A stretch of 64,000 nucleotides of DNA from Bacillus sp. FJAT-27445 (GTDB lineage: Bacteria; Bacillota; Bacilli; Bacillales; Cytobacillaceae), in assembly GCF_001510665.1 (NCBI RefSeq), contig NZ_LMTI01000006.1:216516-280515 (forward strand), given 5' to 3'. The notes beneath the pieces were generated by a model. The model had not been told where the DNA came from, did no database searches, and worked only from the letters and a program-made list of their open reading frames with translations. Both the position numbers and the translations under genes were made by a program. Below, one piece after another: positions 32,712 to 41,054 of this stretch; the stretch's first letter is position 1; every line of letters begins with the position of its first letter.

Positions 32712-33953
32712 GTGGATAACGGGAAGGATGAACAGAATAGACAAATAGATGATTTAATCAAGTCGGTTTACGATGGGCTTGTGGAGTCGAAGCTTCCGGA
32801 AGTGCTGAAAAGCAAAATCAGAAATGAGCTTGAGCAACTAAAACAGTTCACGCTCAACGCAAGGCCGGCGCGGATTGCGATTGTCGGGCGCAGGGGAGCG
32901 GGGAAGTCGAGCCTCATTAATGCATTTTTTGGAGAAAAACGGGCGGAAATCGGCGATGTAAAAGCGAGAACCGGAATGGGGAAATGGCATACGTATCAAT
33001 CTGAATCCGGCGACCTCGAAATCCTTGACACAAGGGGACTTGGGGAAGCGGACCAGCCGGAGGAGAAGTTTTTAAGAGAAACAGCTCTTGAAGAAGTTCA
33101 ATCCTCCGTTAAAGAGAAATGCCCAGACGTGATTTTGTTTTTGAGCAAGGCAAAAGAGGTAAGCTCGAGAATCGATGAGGATATTGAACAGCTGCTGCAA
33201 CTCAGGAAAATGATCGAGGCGGAGCATAACTATAAAATTCCCGTTGTCGGCGTGGTCACACAGGTGGACGAGCTGAGCCCGAAGTCATCGGATAAGCCGC
33301 CGTTTGAAAATGAATTAAAACAAAAAAATATTGGCGAAGCGGTTGAGGTTCTGTCCTCAAAGTTGGAGCAAGCGCTAAACGGTCAGGCCAAAGTAATCCC
33401 GGTCAGTGCCTATATGGAATTCGAAGGGGGTGAAATTGTCTACGACATCCGCTGGAACGTAGACGCGCTGCTCGATTATTTAATCGAGCAGTTACCCAAT
33501 GAAGCGCAAATGATTTTAGCAAAATTGTCCAAAATTAAATTCATCCAGAAAAAACTCGCCAGAAAAATCGGGAAAAGTGTCGCGGGAATCACCGGAGCAA
33601 TCGGAGCAAGCCCAATTCCCGGGCCCGACATCCCAATCATAACGGGTCTGCAGATGGCAATGGTCACATCAATCGGACTGATTGGCGGGAAGAGACTTGA
33701 TAAAAAAGGCATCATTGAATTTTTGAGCGCGCTCGGCATGAATGCCGCCGCCGGGCTTGTTTTCAGGCAAGTTGCCAGGCAGCTGCTCAAAATCATACCA
33801 GTCGCAGGAAGTGTCATTTCCGGAGCTGTTGCAACCGCCGGCACCTATGCACTTTGCGAGGCCGCTATCGCTTACTTTATCGAAGAAAAGCCACTCGACA
33901 ACGTCAGAAGCATCTACAAAAACATTTTTGAACAAATGAAGAAAGAGAAATAA
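32712..33953 (+). CDS. dynamin-like/Era-like GTPase with C-terminal DUF697 membrane domain
   Basis: A 413-aa protein. The G domain has a P-loop GRRGAGKSS (59-67), the G3 motif LDTRGLGEAD (about 102-112) and a G4-like VVTQVDEL. After the G domain come helical segments and a hydrophobic DUF697-type region (GITGAIGASPIPGPDIPIIT, GLIGGKRLDKKGIIEFLSAL) as in YcjF-like proteins, probably membrane-associating. It starts at GTG behind GGAGGAG. It is a single gene with its own terminator; the biological role is unknown. Confidence 0.8.
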   Translation: MDNGKDEQNRQIDDLIKSVYDGLVESKLPEVLKSKIRNELEQLKQFTLNARPARIAIVGRRGAGKSSLINAFFGEKRAEIGDVKARTGMGKWHTYQSESGDLEILDTRGLGEADQPEEKFLRETALEEVQSSVKEKCPDVILFLSKAKEVSSRIDEDIEQLLQLRKMIEAEHNYKIPVVGVVTQVDELSPKSSDKPPFENELKQKNIGEAVEVLSSKLEQALNGQAKVIPVSAYMEFEGGEIVYDIRWNVDALLDYLIEQLPNEAQMILAKLSKIKFIQKKLARKIGKSVAGITGAIGASPIPGPDIPIITGLQMAMVTSIGLIGGKRLDKKGIIEFLSALGMNAAAGLVFRQVARQLLKIIPVAGSVISGAVATAGTYALCEAAIAYFIEEKPLDNVRSIYKNIFEQMKKEK

Positions 33954-33955
33954 AT

Positions 33956-33998
33956 AAGAGCCCGGTACCGTATCCCATCTCGGTTCCGGGCTCTTCCA
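33956..33998 (+). terminator. terminator of the GTPase gene
   Basis: GAGCCCGGTACCG and CGGTTCCGGGCTC pair with one mismatch around a 10-nt loop, but only CTTCC follows, so termination may be partial. Confidence 0.55.
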
Positions 33999-34067
33999 GC
34001 TTCTCAAAAGATTAACCAATATTGGTAAAAACCACCCTGAAAAGAGCGGCCTATATTTATATACTAC

Positions 34068-34095
34068 CAAAAAAACCCCTCCTGTTACAGAAGGG
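34068..34095 (-). terminator. terminator of the zinc-ribbon gene
   Basis: On the minus strand CCCTTCTG-TAA-CAGGAGGG is followed by T-rich sequence. Confidence 0.7.
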
Positions 34096-34102
34096 ATTTT
34101 TC

Positions 34103-34345
34103 TTATGCATAAGCGATTCCAGCAGGTTTTATATTGTTTTTGTCACCAGAGCTGCAAGGGGTAACGCCATACGTCATCTCGCATTTCGGGCAATTCATAA
34201 CCACTGTTTTCAACACAAAGGCCTCGCCGCACTCACATTGAATTTCATGCTCAGCCAATGGAGGAAGGCCAGCCTTTCCCTTTTCCATTACATGATCGAC
34301 AATTGCTTTCCCATCAGCCAAACTCGAACATCCGGTACACATCAC
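34103..34345 (-). CDS. small cysteine-rich (zinc-ribbon-like) protein
   Basis: An 80-aa protein with three Cys pairs: MMCTGCSS at the start, QCECGEAF in the middle and MNCPKCEMTYGVTPC near the end. The middle and last pairs are spaced as in a zinc ribbon. The family is uncharacterised. GAGGAG lies 10-12 bases before the start (GTG or the ATG that follows). It has its own terminator and is transcribed toward the GTPase gene. Confidence 0.7.
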   Translation of the reverse strand: MMCTGCSSLADGKAIVDHVMEKGKAGLPPLAEHEIQCECGEAFVLKTVVMNCPKCEMTYGVTPCSSGDKNNIKPAGIAYA

Positions 34346-34426
34346 ACAACACTCCTCACAAATCCACTTTCCCTAACCGTAGCACAAGCCAAATGAATTC
34401 CATATATCAAAAGTCACACCTGGAGA

Positions 34427-34564
34427 GTGAAGCAGAGAGAGGCAGGGGACGTATCTAGTGCTTCCTTCGGTTTACGAATGAGGCAGGGGACGTATCGAGT
34501 GCTTCATTCGGTTTACGAAAGAGGCAGAGGAAACGTCCCCTGCCTCACTGCCTCACTGCCTCAT
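34427..34564. repeat. 41-bp repeat array (copy next to pnkp)
   Basis: GAGGCAGGGGACGT begins 41-base units at 34439 and 34480, and a variant GAGGCAGAGG at 34521. The array ends with ACGTCCCCTGCCTC (34533-34546), the exact reverse complement of the unit start, then CACTGCCTCACTGCCTCA. It stops 7 bases after the pnkp stop codon. Confidence 0.9.
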
Positions 34565-34571
34565 TTTAAGG

Positions 34572-37163
34572 TTACAGCCGTGGGTCGACTGGGTCTGACT
34601 CCATTGCAAGGGTGGCGAGGACACATTCGTGGACTCGCTCGATTGATTCGCCGGCAACGAACCGTTTTATGCCTTCAAGGCCGAGGGCAAATTCCTTCAG
34701 GGCGAGCTTTTGCTTTTTGCCGGTCGTCCGCTTTTTCAGCCGTTCAAGGTTTGCGGGAAGTAGGTAGTCCATGCCGTAAATAATGCCTAGATATTTTCGG
34801 CCCCTGACCTTTATAGCAGGCTGGATGAGCTTTCCATCTGCCTTTGGCACGAAGGATTCAGGCTTGATTACGATTCCTTCGTTGCCGGCTTCCGTCATCT
34901 CGGTCCACCATTGGATTGCTTCCGCCTCGCTTGCCTCGTCATCAATGATTTTGAATTCTGTTTCTACAAACAAGTCCGAAAGCTCTGCAAAAACCCGGTT
35001 CATTTCCATATGCCACGTATGCGGCCTGTCAAAAAAAGCTTGAGTGCTGTGAGCGAGAACATGGAAAGGCGCTATACGGATTTTTTTAATGGTGTCAACG
35101 TCCCAGCAATAATGCTGGAAAACCTCTTTGAAGGCTGTGGCGTTGGCCAGCTTCAGTCTATATTCCTCAAGCCATGGCTCCACCGCAGTATTTGAAACAG
35201 TGGCTGCGGCCAATTTTTCGGCGAGAGTTTTCCTGTCAAGCAGGGCAGCTTCCGCAACATGGGCATATTGGTTTTGGATAAGTTCCTTAGCCTTAAGATT
35301 CCATGGCATGATTTCAGCGTCAAGCAAGACAAAGTCTGTTTCGTATTTTGTAAAATACCCAGTTGCGCACAAATCATTGTTGAGGTTCCTAACAATTTCC
35401 GCTTCCGTCTCCCTATCAAAAAAGCGGCGGCCAGTCCTCGTATAAATTGTTCCAAGCGTCTTCATCCCTGTATACTTTAGAGCACTTTCTTCATCCTTGA
35501 AAAGGAAGAGGATGCCTCGGCTGCCCATATGTTTTTTTTCAGCAACTAGCCTAGTGATGCCGTGGTTTCGGTAATAGCCAATGGCCTCTTCCGGATGCTC
35601 TAGATAATTTTCCAAAGAGGACGGAACCGGAGTAGGGCTCATTGTCGGCGGGATGTAAATCAGCTGTTCAATTGGCACAGTATAATGTGAGACCGTATCA
35701 ATTGCCGGTTTGACAATATCTTCGTACACACGAACCTCGTCTAACTCTTCGGTAATCACTGAATACCCGTTAATAAACTTGCCGATATTCGGAGGATTAA
35801 ACCGATTTCTCTCCCATTCCAGGAGTGGATTATCTGGCATACCGGAATAATCTCTTTTGGCTTTTACGAAAAAGAATTTTTCCTCAGGGTAGCGGTATGC
35901 AGTAAGCCTTCCGCCGAAGACAGCCCCCTGGTCGATATTAATCGTATTATTGACGATAAGAGGCTGTGGTTTCGGGTCGTGTCCCCAAATAATCGTCACG
36001 CTCGACTTGTGATGGACGAACCAGTCCTTCCTAATCGGTTTTCCGTCTTCATTAAACCCAGCCGTATCACCATACCGGCAAAAATCGCTGACCTCCCGTG
36101 ACTGCTTTCCAATAAATTCGTCCTTTATTCCTGCATGGGCGCAGACCAGCATAGGGACGCCATTTTTAGTGACAACGTAATGGGATGGGGCTTTCAATAA
36201 AAAGTCTTTAAGCATTCCTTTTAATTCGTTCGCTCGTTCAGGACCATACTGTGCTTCATAGTCCTCAATTTCCTGTGCAACCTTTTCATCCCCGTGTCCG
36301 AGGGAAACCTTCCTGCCCTCAAGCCATCTGGCAATTTTCCAGCCGTGATTGCTGTCAATCATAAGGCTAAGGCCCTGCTCAGCATGCCGGACAAAAAAGA
36401 GCATTGTTTTCAGGGATTCAGGTCCCCGGCTCATTACATCCCCAATCGACAAGAACTTCCTGCCTTCAGGATGGATATAAAGTCCTTCGGAGTTCTGTTC
36501 ATAGCCAAGGTTATGAAGAAGCTCGAGCATTTCCTCATAGCAGCCGTGAATATCGCCGATAACATCGATACCCGCACCAACATCAATGAACAGGGGATTG
36601 CTCCTCCGGATAAGCTCTGCCTCATCCGTCTCTTTTATAGTGTAAACCGCTGTGTAGCCTTCTTTTTTAATAAAGCGCTTTTGCTTGTTGAAGACCTGGT
36701 ATTGCTGTTTGATTCGCCGTTTTCCACGGGGATTGTTCCGCTTTTCATCCCTTTCAAAAAGGACCTTTTCAGGAATGTCCAAGATCACTGCGAGAATTGG
36801 GACATGATGTTTCTTTGCAAGGGTAATATATCGCTGCCGATCATCAGGCTGCAGATTGGTTGCGTCGATAAACGTTAATTTATTCAGGCGGCAGCGCGCT
36901 TCGATCAATGAATCCATCATGGCAAAGGCTTCTCTTGAAATGTTGTTGTATTCATCAAACAGGCTGTCCGCCTCATTTTTCGGGCGGTCGCGCCAATCAA
37001 TAAATTCAGTATCGCTCACGAGGATGCGGAATTCATCTGAACTAACAACCTCGGAGGCTTTAATGGATTTCTCGTCAATCCATTGTTGTAAAAGGGTCGA
37101 TTTTCCACTGTTGGATGGCCCGATTAAGAGGACAATTCCTGAATGGGGAACAATTAGCTTCAT
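34572..37163 (-). CDS. pnkp: bacterial polynucleotide kinase-phosphatase-ligase (Pnkp) of RNA repair
   Basis: An 863-aa three-domain RNA-repair enzyme. Kinase: P-loop GPSNSGKST (15-23). Phosphatase: GDIHGCYEE (203-211), SIGDVMSRGP (about 239-248), SNHG and WGHDP metal-binding motifs. Ligase/adenylyltransferase: K544 in EKKHMGSRG, then GIVIKPE and KVRGRKYLGI late motifs. It heals 5'-OH and 2',3'-cyclic phosphate ends, and together with Hen1 repairs and methylates cleaved tRNA. Its start overlaps the hen1 stop (ATGA). The reading frame is intact. Confidence 0.9.
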   Translation of the reverse strand: MKLIVPHSGIVLLIGPSNSGKSTLLQQWIDEKSIKASEVVSSDEFRILVSDTEFIDWRDRPKNEADSLFDEYNNISREAFAMMDSLIEARCRLNKLTFIDATNLQPDDRQRYITLAKKHHVPILAVILDIPEKVLFERDEKRNNPRGKRRIKQQYQVFNKQKRFIKKEGYTAVYTIKETDEAELIRRSNPLFIDVGAGIDVIGDIHGCYEEMLELLHNLGYEQNSEGLYIHPEGRKFLSIGDVMSRGPESLKTMLFFVRHAEQGLSLMIDSNHGWKIARWLEGRKVSLGHGDEKVAQEIEDYEAQYGPERANELKGMLKDFLLKAPSHYVVTKNGVPMLVCAHAGIKDEFIGKQSREVSDFCRYGDTAGFNEDGKPIRKDWFVHHKSSVTIIWGHDPKPQPLIVNNTINIDQGAVFGGRLTAYRYPEEKFFFVKAKRDYSGMPDNPLLEWERNRFNPPNIGKFINGYSVITEELDEVRVYEDIVKPAIDTVSHYTVPIEQLIYIPPTMSPTPVPSSLENYLEHPEEAIGYYRNHGITRLVAEKKHMGSRGILFLFKDEESALKYTGMKTLGTIYTRTGRRFFDRETEAEIVRNLNNDLCATGYFTKYETDFVLLDAEIMPWNLKAKELIQNQYAHVAEAALLDRKTLAEKLAAATVSNTAVEPWLEEYRLKLANATAFKEVFQHYCWDVDTIKKIRIAPFHVLAHSTQAFFDRPHTWHMEMNRVFAELSDLFVETEFKIIDDEASEAEAIQWWTEMTEAGNEGIVIKPESFVPKADGKLIQPAIKVRGRKYLGIIYGMDYLLPANLERLKKRTTGKKQKLALKEFALGLEGIKRFVAGESIERVHECVLATLAMESDPVDPRL

Positions 37164-38614
37164 CGCGCACCATCCTTTCTTTTAAAAATACACATCTGGG
37201 TCGGATGGCCATACTCGGGATGGCTATCGCCTATTCCTTCAAAATGGGTTTCGTAACTTTTGTCTTCTATAAGCGCTTTGCACCAGTTTTGGAATTCATC
37301 CCTTGTCCACTCAAAACGGTGGTCTGTATGGCGCATCTCATTTAGGTCATAAACCGCGTTATACTCCTTATTTGGGGTAGTCACGAACAGGGTATTCGGC
37401 CGGTATTGGTGCAGGATTGTCTCCATCACCTTTGGCAGCCGCTCCTGGTCGATGTGTTCGATGACCTCGCACAAAATCATCACATCCATGCCCTTAAGCC
37501 GGTCGTCATAATAGAAGAGCGAGCCCCAAAGCTGGGTTGGCGAAACGAATCCATCGATGTGTTCACCTTTTTTGAAGCGTTCCCTGGCTTTCAAGGTAGC
37601 CGATTCGGAAGGTTCAATCGCGAAAATCTCCTTCATCCCAGGAACGAAGCCCAGCCGAAAGGATAACTTTCCTTCTCCAGAACCAAAATCGGCAATTCTA
37701 TCACGTTTTGGAAGCCTGTTAATTAGCTCAATTATTTTTTCGTAGCGAAGGTCATTCAAGCGGGCTTTGGGCGCCTGTATCTCATCTTCCTCAATTTCAG
37801 AAGCGGCAGTGTTTTCTTCCTGCAGGGCTGTTTGGGAATCTGTTACATTCGCTATCTCGGAATCTACGACCAAATCTTTGAGTGCATTAGCTTTTGTTTC
37901 TTCCTGGATACCGGCCATTCTGTACACTTCACGAAAGCGGAGTGCCTGCCGCAGGATAAATTCTCTCTCAGGATGATGGTCCAGCCAGCCTTCCCCGTAT
38001 CTCTCCAGCTTTTCTATTTCCCTTTCATCAATAAAATAGTGCTTATAATTATCCAGTACCGGTATGAGGACAAACAATTGCCTAAGCCCCATTTTAAGAG
38101 TTGTTTTTCCTTTTAGTAAAATAGACCTGATTGAGCTTTTCGTTTTAAAATCAAAATTGTAATCCGTTTCTGCCCTCGATATTTCTACGTTAAAACCAAG
38201 AGGTTCAAAAAGTGTCCGGATATGGTCATCGGAAAGGCTAGATGCAATAGGTGAAAACTCAAATTCCAAATCGAACGAGTGGTCTACCCATTCCAGATAG
38301 TCTTCCTTTGGCTGCCCATTTAACGCTGTGCCAAGCGCCGTCCTAATTAAAGAAAGAAAAATACTGCTTACCGCAAACTCACGGTCATTTATATAATGGG
38401 TGATATCATATACACTTCCACTGTTTTTTATCAATTCAATCGGGTCGGGGGTTACAAAAATGGTTACATCAACCTCATTATCCGTAAATTTACTATAAAA
38501 TAGCCGGACAAGATGCCCCTTATGGCCCCGCTCATACAAATTGGACGGATTCTTCGCCAGTAAATGCGATACCATACCCGCGCCCTCACCAAAAGCCCTA
38601 ATCGTTAATTGCAC
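37160..38614 (-). CDS. hen1: bacterial Hen1 3'-terminal RNA ribose 2'-O-methyltransferase
   Basis: A 484-aa protein. The N-terminal half (about 1-250) is the Pnkp-interacting/ligase-activating region typical of bacterial Hen1. The C-terminal methyltransferase has SAM-binding RIADFGSGEGKLSFRLGF, the metal site MILCEVIEHIDQE (Glu, Glu, His), and VTTPNKEYN. It marks the repaired 3' end with a 2'-O-methyl group so it cannot be cut again. A GTG start with GGAGGTGG upstream fits best. It forms one operon with pnkp. A Glu/Ser-rich linker (about 250-285) separates the halves. Confidence 0.9.
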   Translation of the reverse strand: MQLTIRAFGEGAGMVSHLLAKNPSNLYERGHKGHLVRLFYSKFTDNEVDVTIFVTPDPIELIKNSGSVYDITHYINDREFAVSSIFLSLIRTALGTALNGQPKEDYLEWVDHSFDLEFEFSPIASSLSDDHIRTLFEPLGFNVEISRAETDYNFDFKTKSSIRSILLKGKTTLKMGLRQLFVLIPVLDNYKHYFIDEREIEKLERYGEGWLDHHPEREFILRQALRFREVYRMAGIQEETKANALKDLVVDSEIANVTDSQTALQEENTAASEIEEDEIQAPKARLNDLRYEKIIELINRLPKRDRIADFGSGEGKLSFRLGFVPGMKEIFAIEPSESATLKARERFKKGEHIDGFVSPTQLWGSLFYYDDRLKGMDVMILCEVIEHIDQERLPKVMETILHQYRPNTLFVTTPNKEYNAVYDLNEMRHTDHRFEWTRDEFQNWCKALIEDKSYETHFEGIGDSHPEYGHPTQMCIFKRKDGAR

Positions 38615-38929
38615 AAAACCACCTCCAGAAAATCAATCAATCCATAAAACTTACAACAAGAATACCACAAACAAGTGAAGAGTAAAGCAGGGAAAGGACG
38701 GTGCACTTCTCTCGATAGAACCAGCGTGAGGCAGGGGACGTATCGAGTGCTTCATTCGGTTTACGAATGAGGCAGAGGAAACGTCCCCTGCCTCACTGCC
38801 TTACTGCTTCATCCCCTTCATTGGAACGATTTTTGTCGGCAGCCTTATTTCTATGACTTTTGTCGCTTTGGATAAGTTTTTTGTTTGTTATGATGATTGC
38901 GAATAATTGAAAAGAAAGAGGGGTAACAC
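38615..38929. other. intergenic region with 41-bp repeat array
   Basis: It contains the second repeat array (38674-38812). The remainder probably holds the promoters for hen1 (leftward) and the DUF6544-like gene (rightward), none confidently located. Confidence 0.6.
38674..38812. repeat. 41-bp repeat array (copy upstream of hen1)
   Basis: Units start at 38728 and 38769 (41-base period) and are followed by GAAACGTCCCCTGCCTCACT. The 60 bases from GAGGCAGGGGACGT are nearly identical to the array at 34480-34564 and in the same orientation. Confidence 0.9.
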
Positions 38930-39787
38930 ATGGAAAAGTGGAAATTGGTAGCGTTGGCTGTTATTGTAATTATCCTCTTAGTAGTAATCGTGCTCCCTAG
39001 AATCGCTAAAGTATTTTTTATCAAACAGTCGGAAGCAAGCGCTAATAGTTTGTTTAAGGATTATGATGTACAGAGTTCCACCCCCATTGATAAAAATGAT
39101 ATAAAAGGCCTTCCATCCCCGGTCCAGAATTGGCTGATAAGTTCAAACGCAATAGGGAAGGAGCGAATTAAAGCAGTACGCTTAAAGCAGGAAGGGCAAA
39201 TGAGGACGAAAAAAGATGGGCCATGGCTGCCCGTCAAAGCGGAACAGTATTATACCGTGGATGAACCCGGGTTTGTCTGGATAGCAGACGTAAAGATGGC
39301 TCCTCTCGTTCACTTGTCTGGTATTGATACTTTTAAGTCTGGTAAAGGAAGCATGAAAATCAAACTCTTTTCCCTCATTCCGGTTGTGAATGCAAATGCA
39401 GCCGAGATTGATTCGGGTACCCTGATGCGTTATTTAGCTGAAATTCCGTGGTTTCCAAGCGCTGCCCTTGATCCTTATGTTAAATGGGAAGGAATTGATA
39501 AAAATTCTGCGAAAGCAACAATGGAATATAAAGGGGTTACAGTATCCGGAATTTTTACATTCACGGAAAATGGGAACATTGAGAGCTTTAAAGGGAAGCG
39601 CTACAGGGAAATGAATGGCAAGTTCGAACTCAACGACTGGGGCGGACGATATACAGGGACTAAAGAGTTTGATGGGTGGAGAATCCCCGAAAAAGCAACT
39701 GTCATCTGGTTTGAAGAAGATGGGGAATTTAATTGGTATGAGGCTCGTCTAAGTGAGATTGAATATAACAAACCTTTAATCTATTAG
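38930..39787 (+). CDS. DUF6544-like membrane-anchored protein
   Basis: A 285-aa protein with one N-terminal helix (LVALAVIVIILLVVIVLPRI) and a beta-rich soluble domain outside: LPSPVQNWLISSNAIGKERI, LKQEGQMRTKKDGPWLPVKA, EQYYTVDEPGFVWIADVKMA and YLAEIPWFPSAALDPYVKWE. The pattern (QWL.. then EIPWFP) fits the DUF6544 (formerly DUF6920) family, of unknown function. GAAAGAGGGG precedes the ATG. It is a single gene. Confidence 0.65.
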   Translation: MEKWKLVALAVIVIILLVVIVLPRIAKVFFIKQSEASANSLFKDYDVQSSTPIDKNDIKGLPSPVQNWLISSNAIGKERIKAVRLKQEGQMRTKKDGPWLPVKAEQYYTVDEPGFVWIADVKMAPLVHLSGIDTFKSGKGSMKIKLFSLIPVVNANAAEIDSGTLMRYLAEIPWFPSAALDPYVKWEGIDKNSAKATMEYKGVTVSGIFTFTENGNIESFKGKRYREMNGKFELNDWGGRYTGTKEFDGWRIPEKATVIWFEEDGEFNWYEARLSEIEYNKPLIY

Positions 39788-40039
39788 CTAATGTGTAAAG
39801 AATCTAGAGTATGTGTGAACCAAGGGGGCGGCTCCAACCGGTATCCGGTGGTGGAATGCCGCAGAAGGGCCGTCGCCTTTATTAATGGTAGTTTAAGTTG
39901 TGTTGTTTTCTGCTAACTAAGTTGAGATGGTTATTTTTTTGGAGGTGGGGAATTTTTTAGAGGTATCTTTTGTTCCTAAATAGCTCTTTTTTGTAAGTCG
40001 TTTTGGTTGTTCACATTGATTAAAAGAGGAGGAAAGTAC

Positions 40040-40711
40040 ATGAGCGAGTTTTTTAGTAGCTGGGGTGAAGATCCAATGAGCGAGTATGAAATTCTATTTT
40101 GGAACTGGTATGAAGTCATAGAGTATTTTAAGAAGACCGGTAGAAGCCCCGATGTTGTTATGGAGGTTTTCCGTCTGCTTGATGATCCAGTACGCAACAG
40201 TTCAGTTACCGCTTCAATTTCCCCGAAAAAAAGTGCCGCCCCTTTTCGCATAGAAACATTTCTCGATGAAGGCCCCCGTTTTGACAACCATGATTATTCA
40301 GATTCCTACGATGATTACTGGCACACTGACGATGATGACATGCGGGAGTATTTTGAAAATCTAAAGATACCGAAAGATACGTCTATTCACATGAGCACCA
40401 TTAAGGGAAATAGTAAATTTAAGTATGAGGGCTCCGTGGAAGAAGGAACGAAGATTATTTATGGAAAGTACAACAGCAGTAAATTCGTATCGAAGGAAAT
40501 ATATCAGGAATTATTAAAAAACTTCTCGGGACAAATCATCCAGCTGGATTATCCGCCAAAGGAAGGCGAAGCACCTAACAACCTCCGAAATTGGTTACAC
40601 GCCCGCGCCCACATTAGGCTCCTCAGCAAATATATCCCTTCCATTCTTATTAAGGAAGGCTACGCCGAGCTCCTTGAAAACAGCACAAACACCTTAAAGA
40701 TCTTGGATTAA
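40040..40711 (+). CDS. hypothetical protein
   Basis: A 223-aa soluble protein. The N-terminal 60 residues are helical (SEYEILFWNWYEVIEYFKKT); an acidic Asp/Tyr-rich stretch follows (DYSDSYDDYWHTDDDDMREY), then a mixed C-terminal domain ending ELLENSTNTLKILD. The family is not recognised. GAGGAGGAAAGTAC before the ATG at 40040 decides the start; an upstream in-frame ATG at 40007 has no site. Confidence 0.6.
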   Translation: MSEFFSSWGEDPMSEYEILFWNWYEVIEYFKKTGRSPDVVMEVFRLLDDPVRNSSVTASISPKKSAAPFRIETFLDEGPRFDNHDYSDSYDDYWHTDDDDMREYFENLKIPKDTSIHMSTIKGNSKFKYEGSVEEGTKIIYGKYNSSKFVSKEIYQELLKNFSGQIIQLDYPPKEGEAPNNLRNWLHARAHIRLLSKYIPSILIKEGYAELLENSTNTLKILD

Positions 40712-41054
40712 CGACAACATGGGCCGTTCTGCCGCTTCGTTTTTCACTATTAGTTAGCAGAGAGCGCTAGCTTAGATAAGGTACGCCGCCTTTAGCGAGC
40801 ATCTTCCTTAAATAATGTCCCGCAGAGGGAATAAAATTAATTATCGTCCAAGCCCATGAATTAGTTCCGGCACACACAAAAACAGCCTCCATCTTTTTAA
40901 AAGTGGAAGCTGTTTTCTTTCACTATCGCTTGATTCGGTAAGCCCGCCGTTCTGCATATCCAAAGCAGGGGATACATACTTTAAGAACTTTCCCACGGTA
41001 ATCACTATATTATCTTAGCGGGCAGGTTTCTGCTTTTTTATCATTTAGACTATT
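40712..41054. other. convergent intergenic region
   Basis: It contains a bidirectional-type hairpin (40878-40920). Nothing else was assigned; AGCCCGC (40940) and GCGGGCA (41019) are far-apart complementary segments of unclear meaning. Confidence 0.5.
40878..40920. terminator. bidirectional terminator between convergent genes
   Basis: AAAACAGC-TCCA...TGGA-GCTGTTTT forms a long stem with one mismatch; A and T runs flank both sides. Confidence 0.65.

Noticed and set aside
34022-34396. 124-codon plus-strand frame
   Set aside because: Antisense to the zinc-ribbon gene, which has proper Cys motifs, a ribosome site and a terminator.
34427-34783. 118-codon plus-strand frame
   Set aside because: It is the translated 41-bp repeat array running antisense into pnkp.
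34572-38614. toxin-antitoxin or CRISPR-associated function for the minus-strand pair
   Set aside because: Domain motifs identify Pnkp and Hen1 unambiguously.
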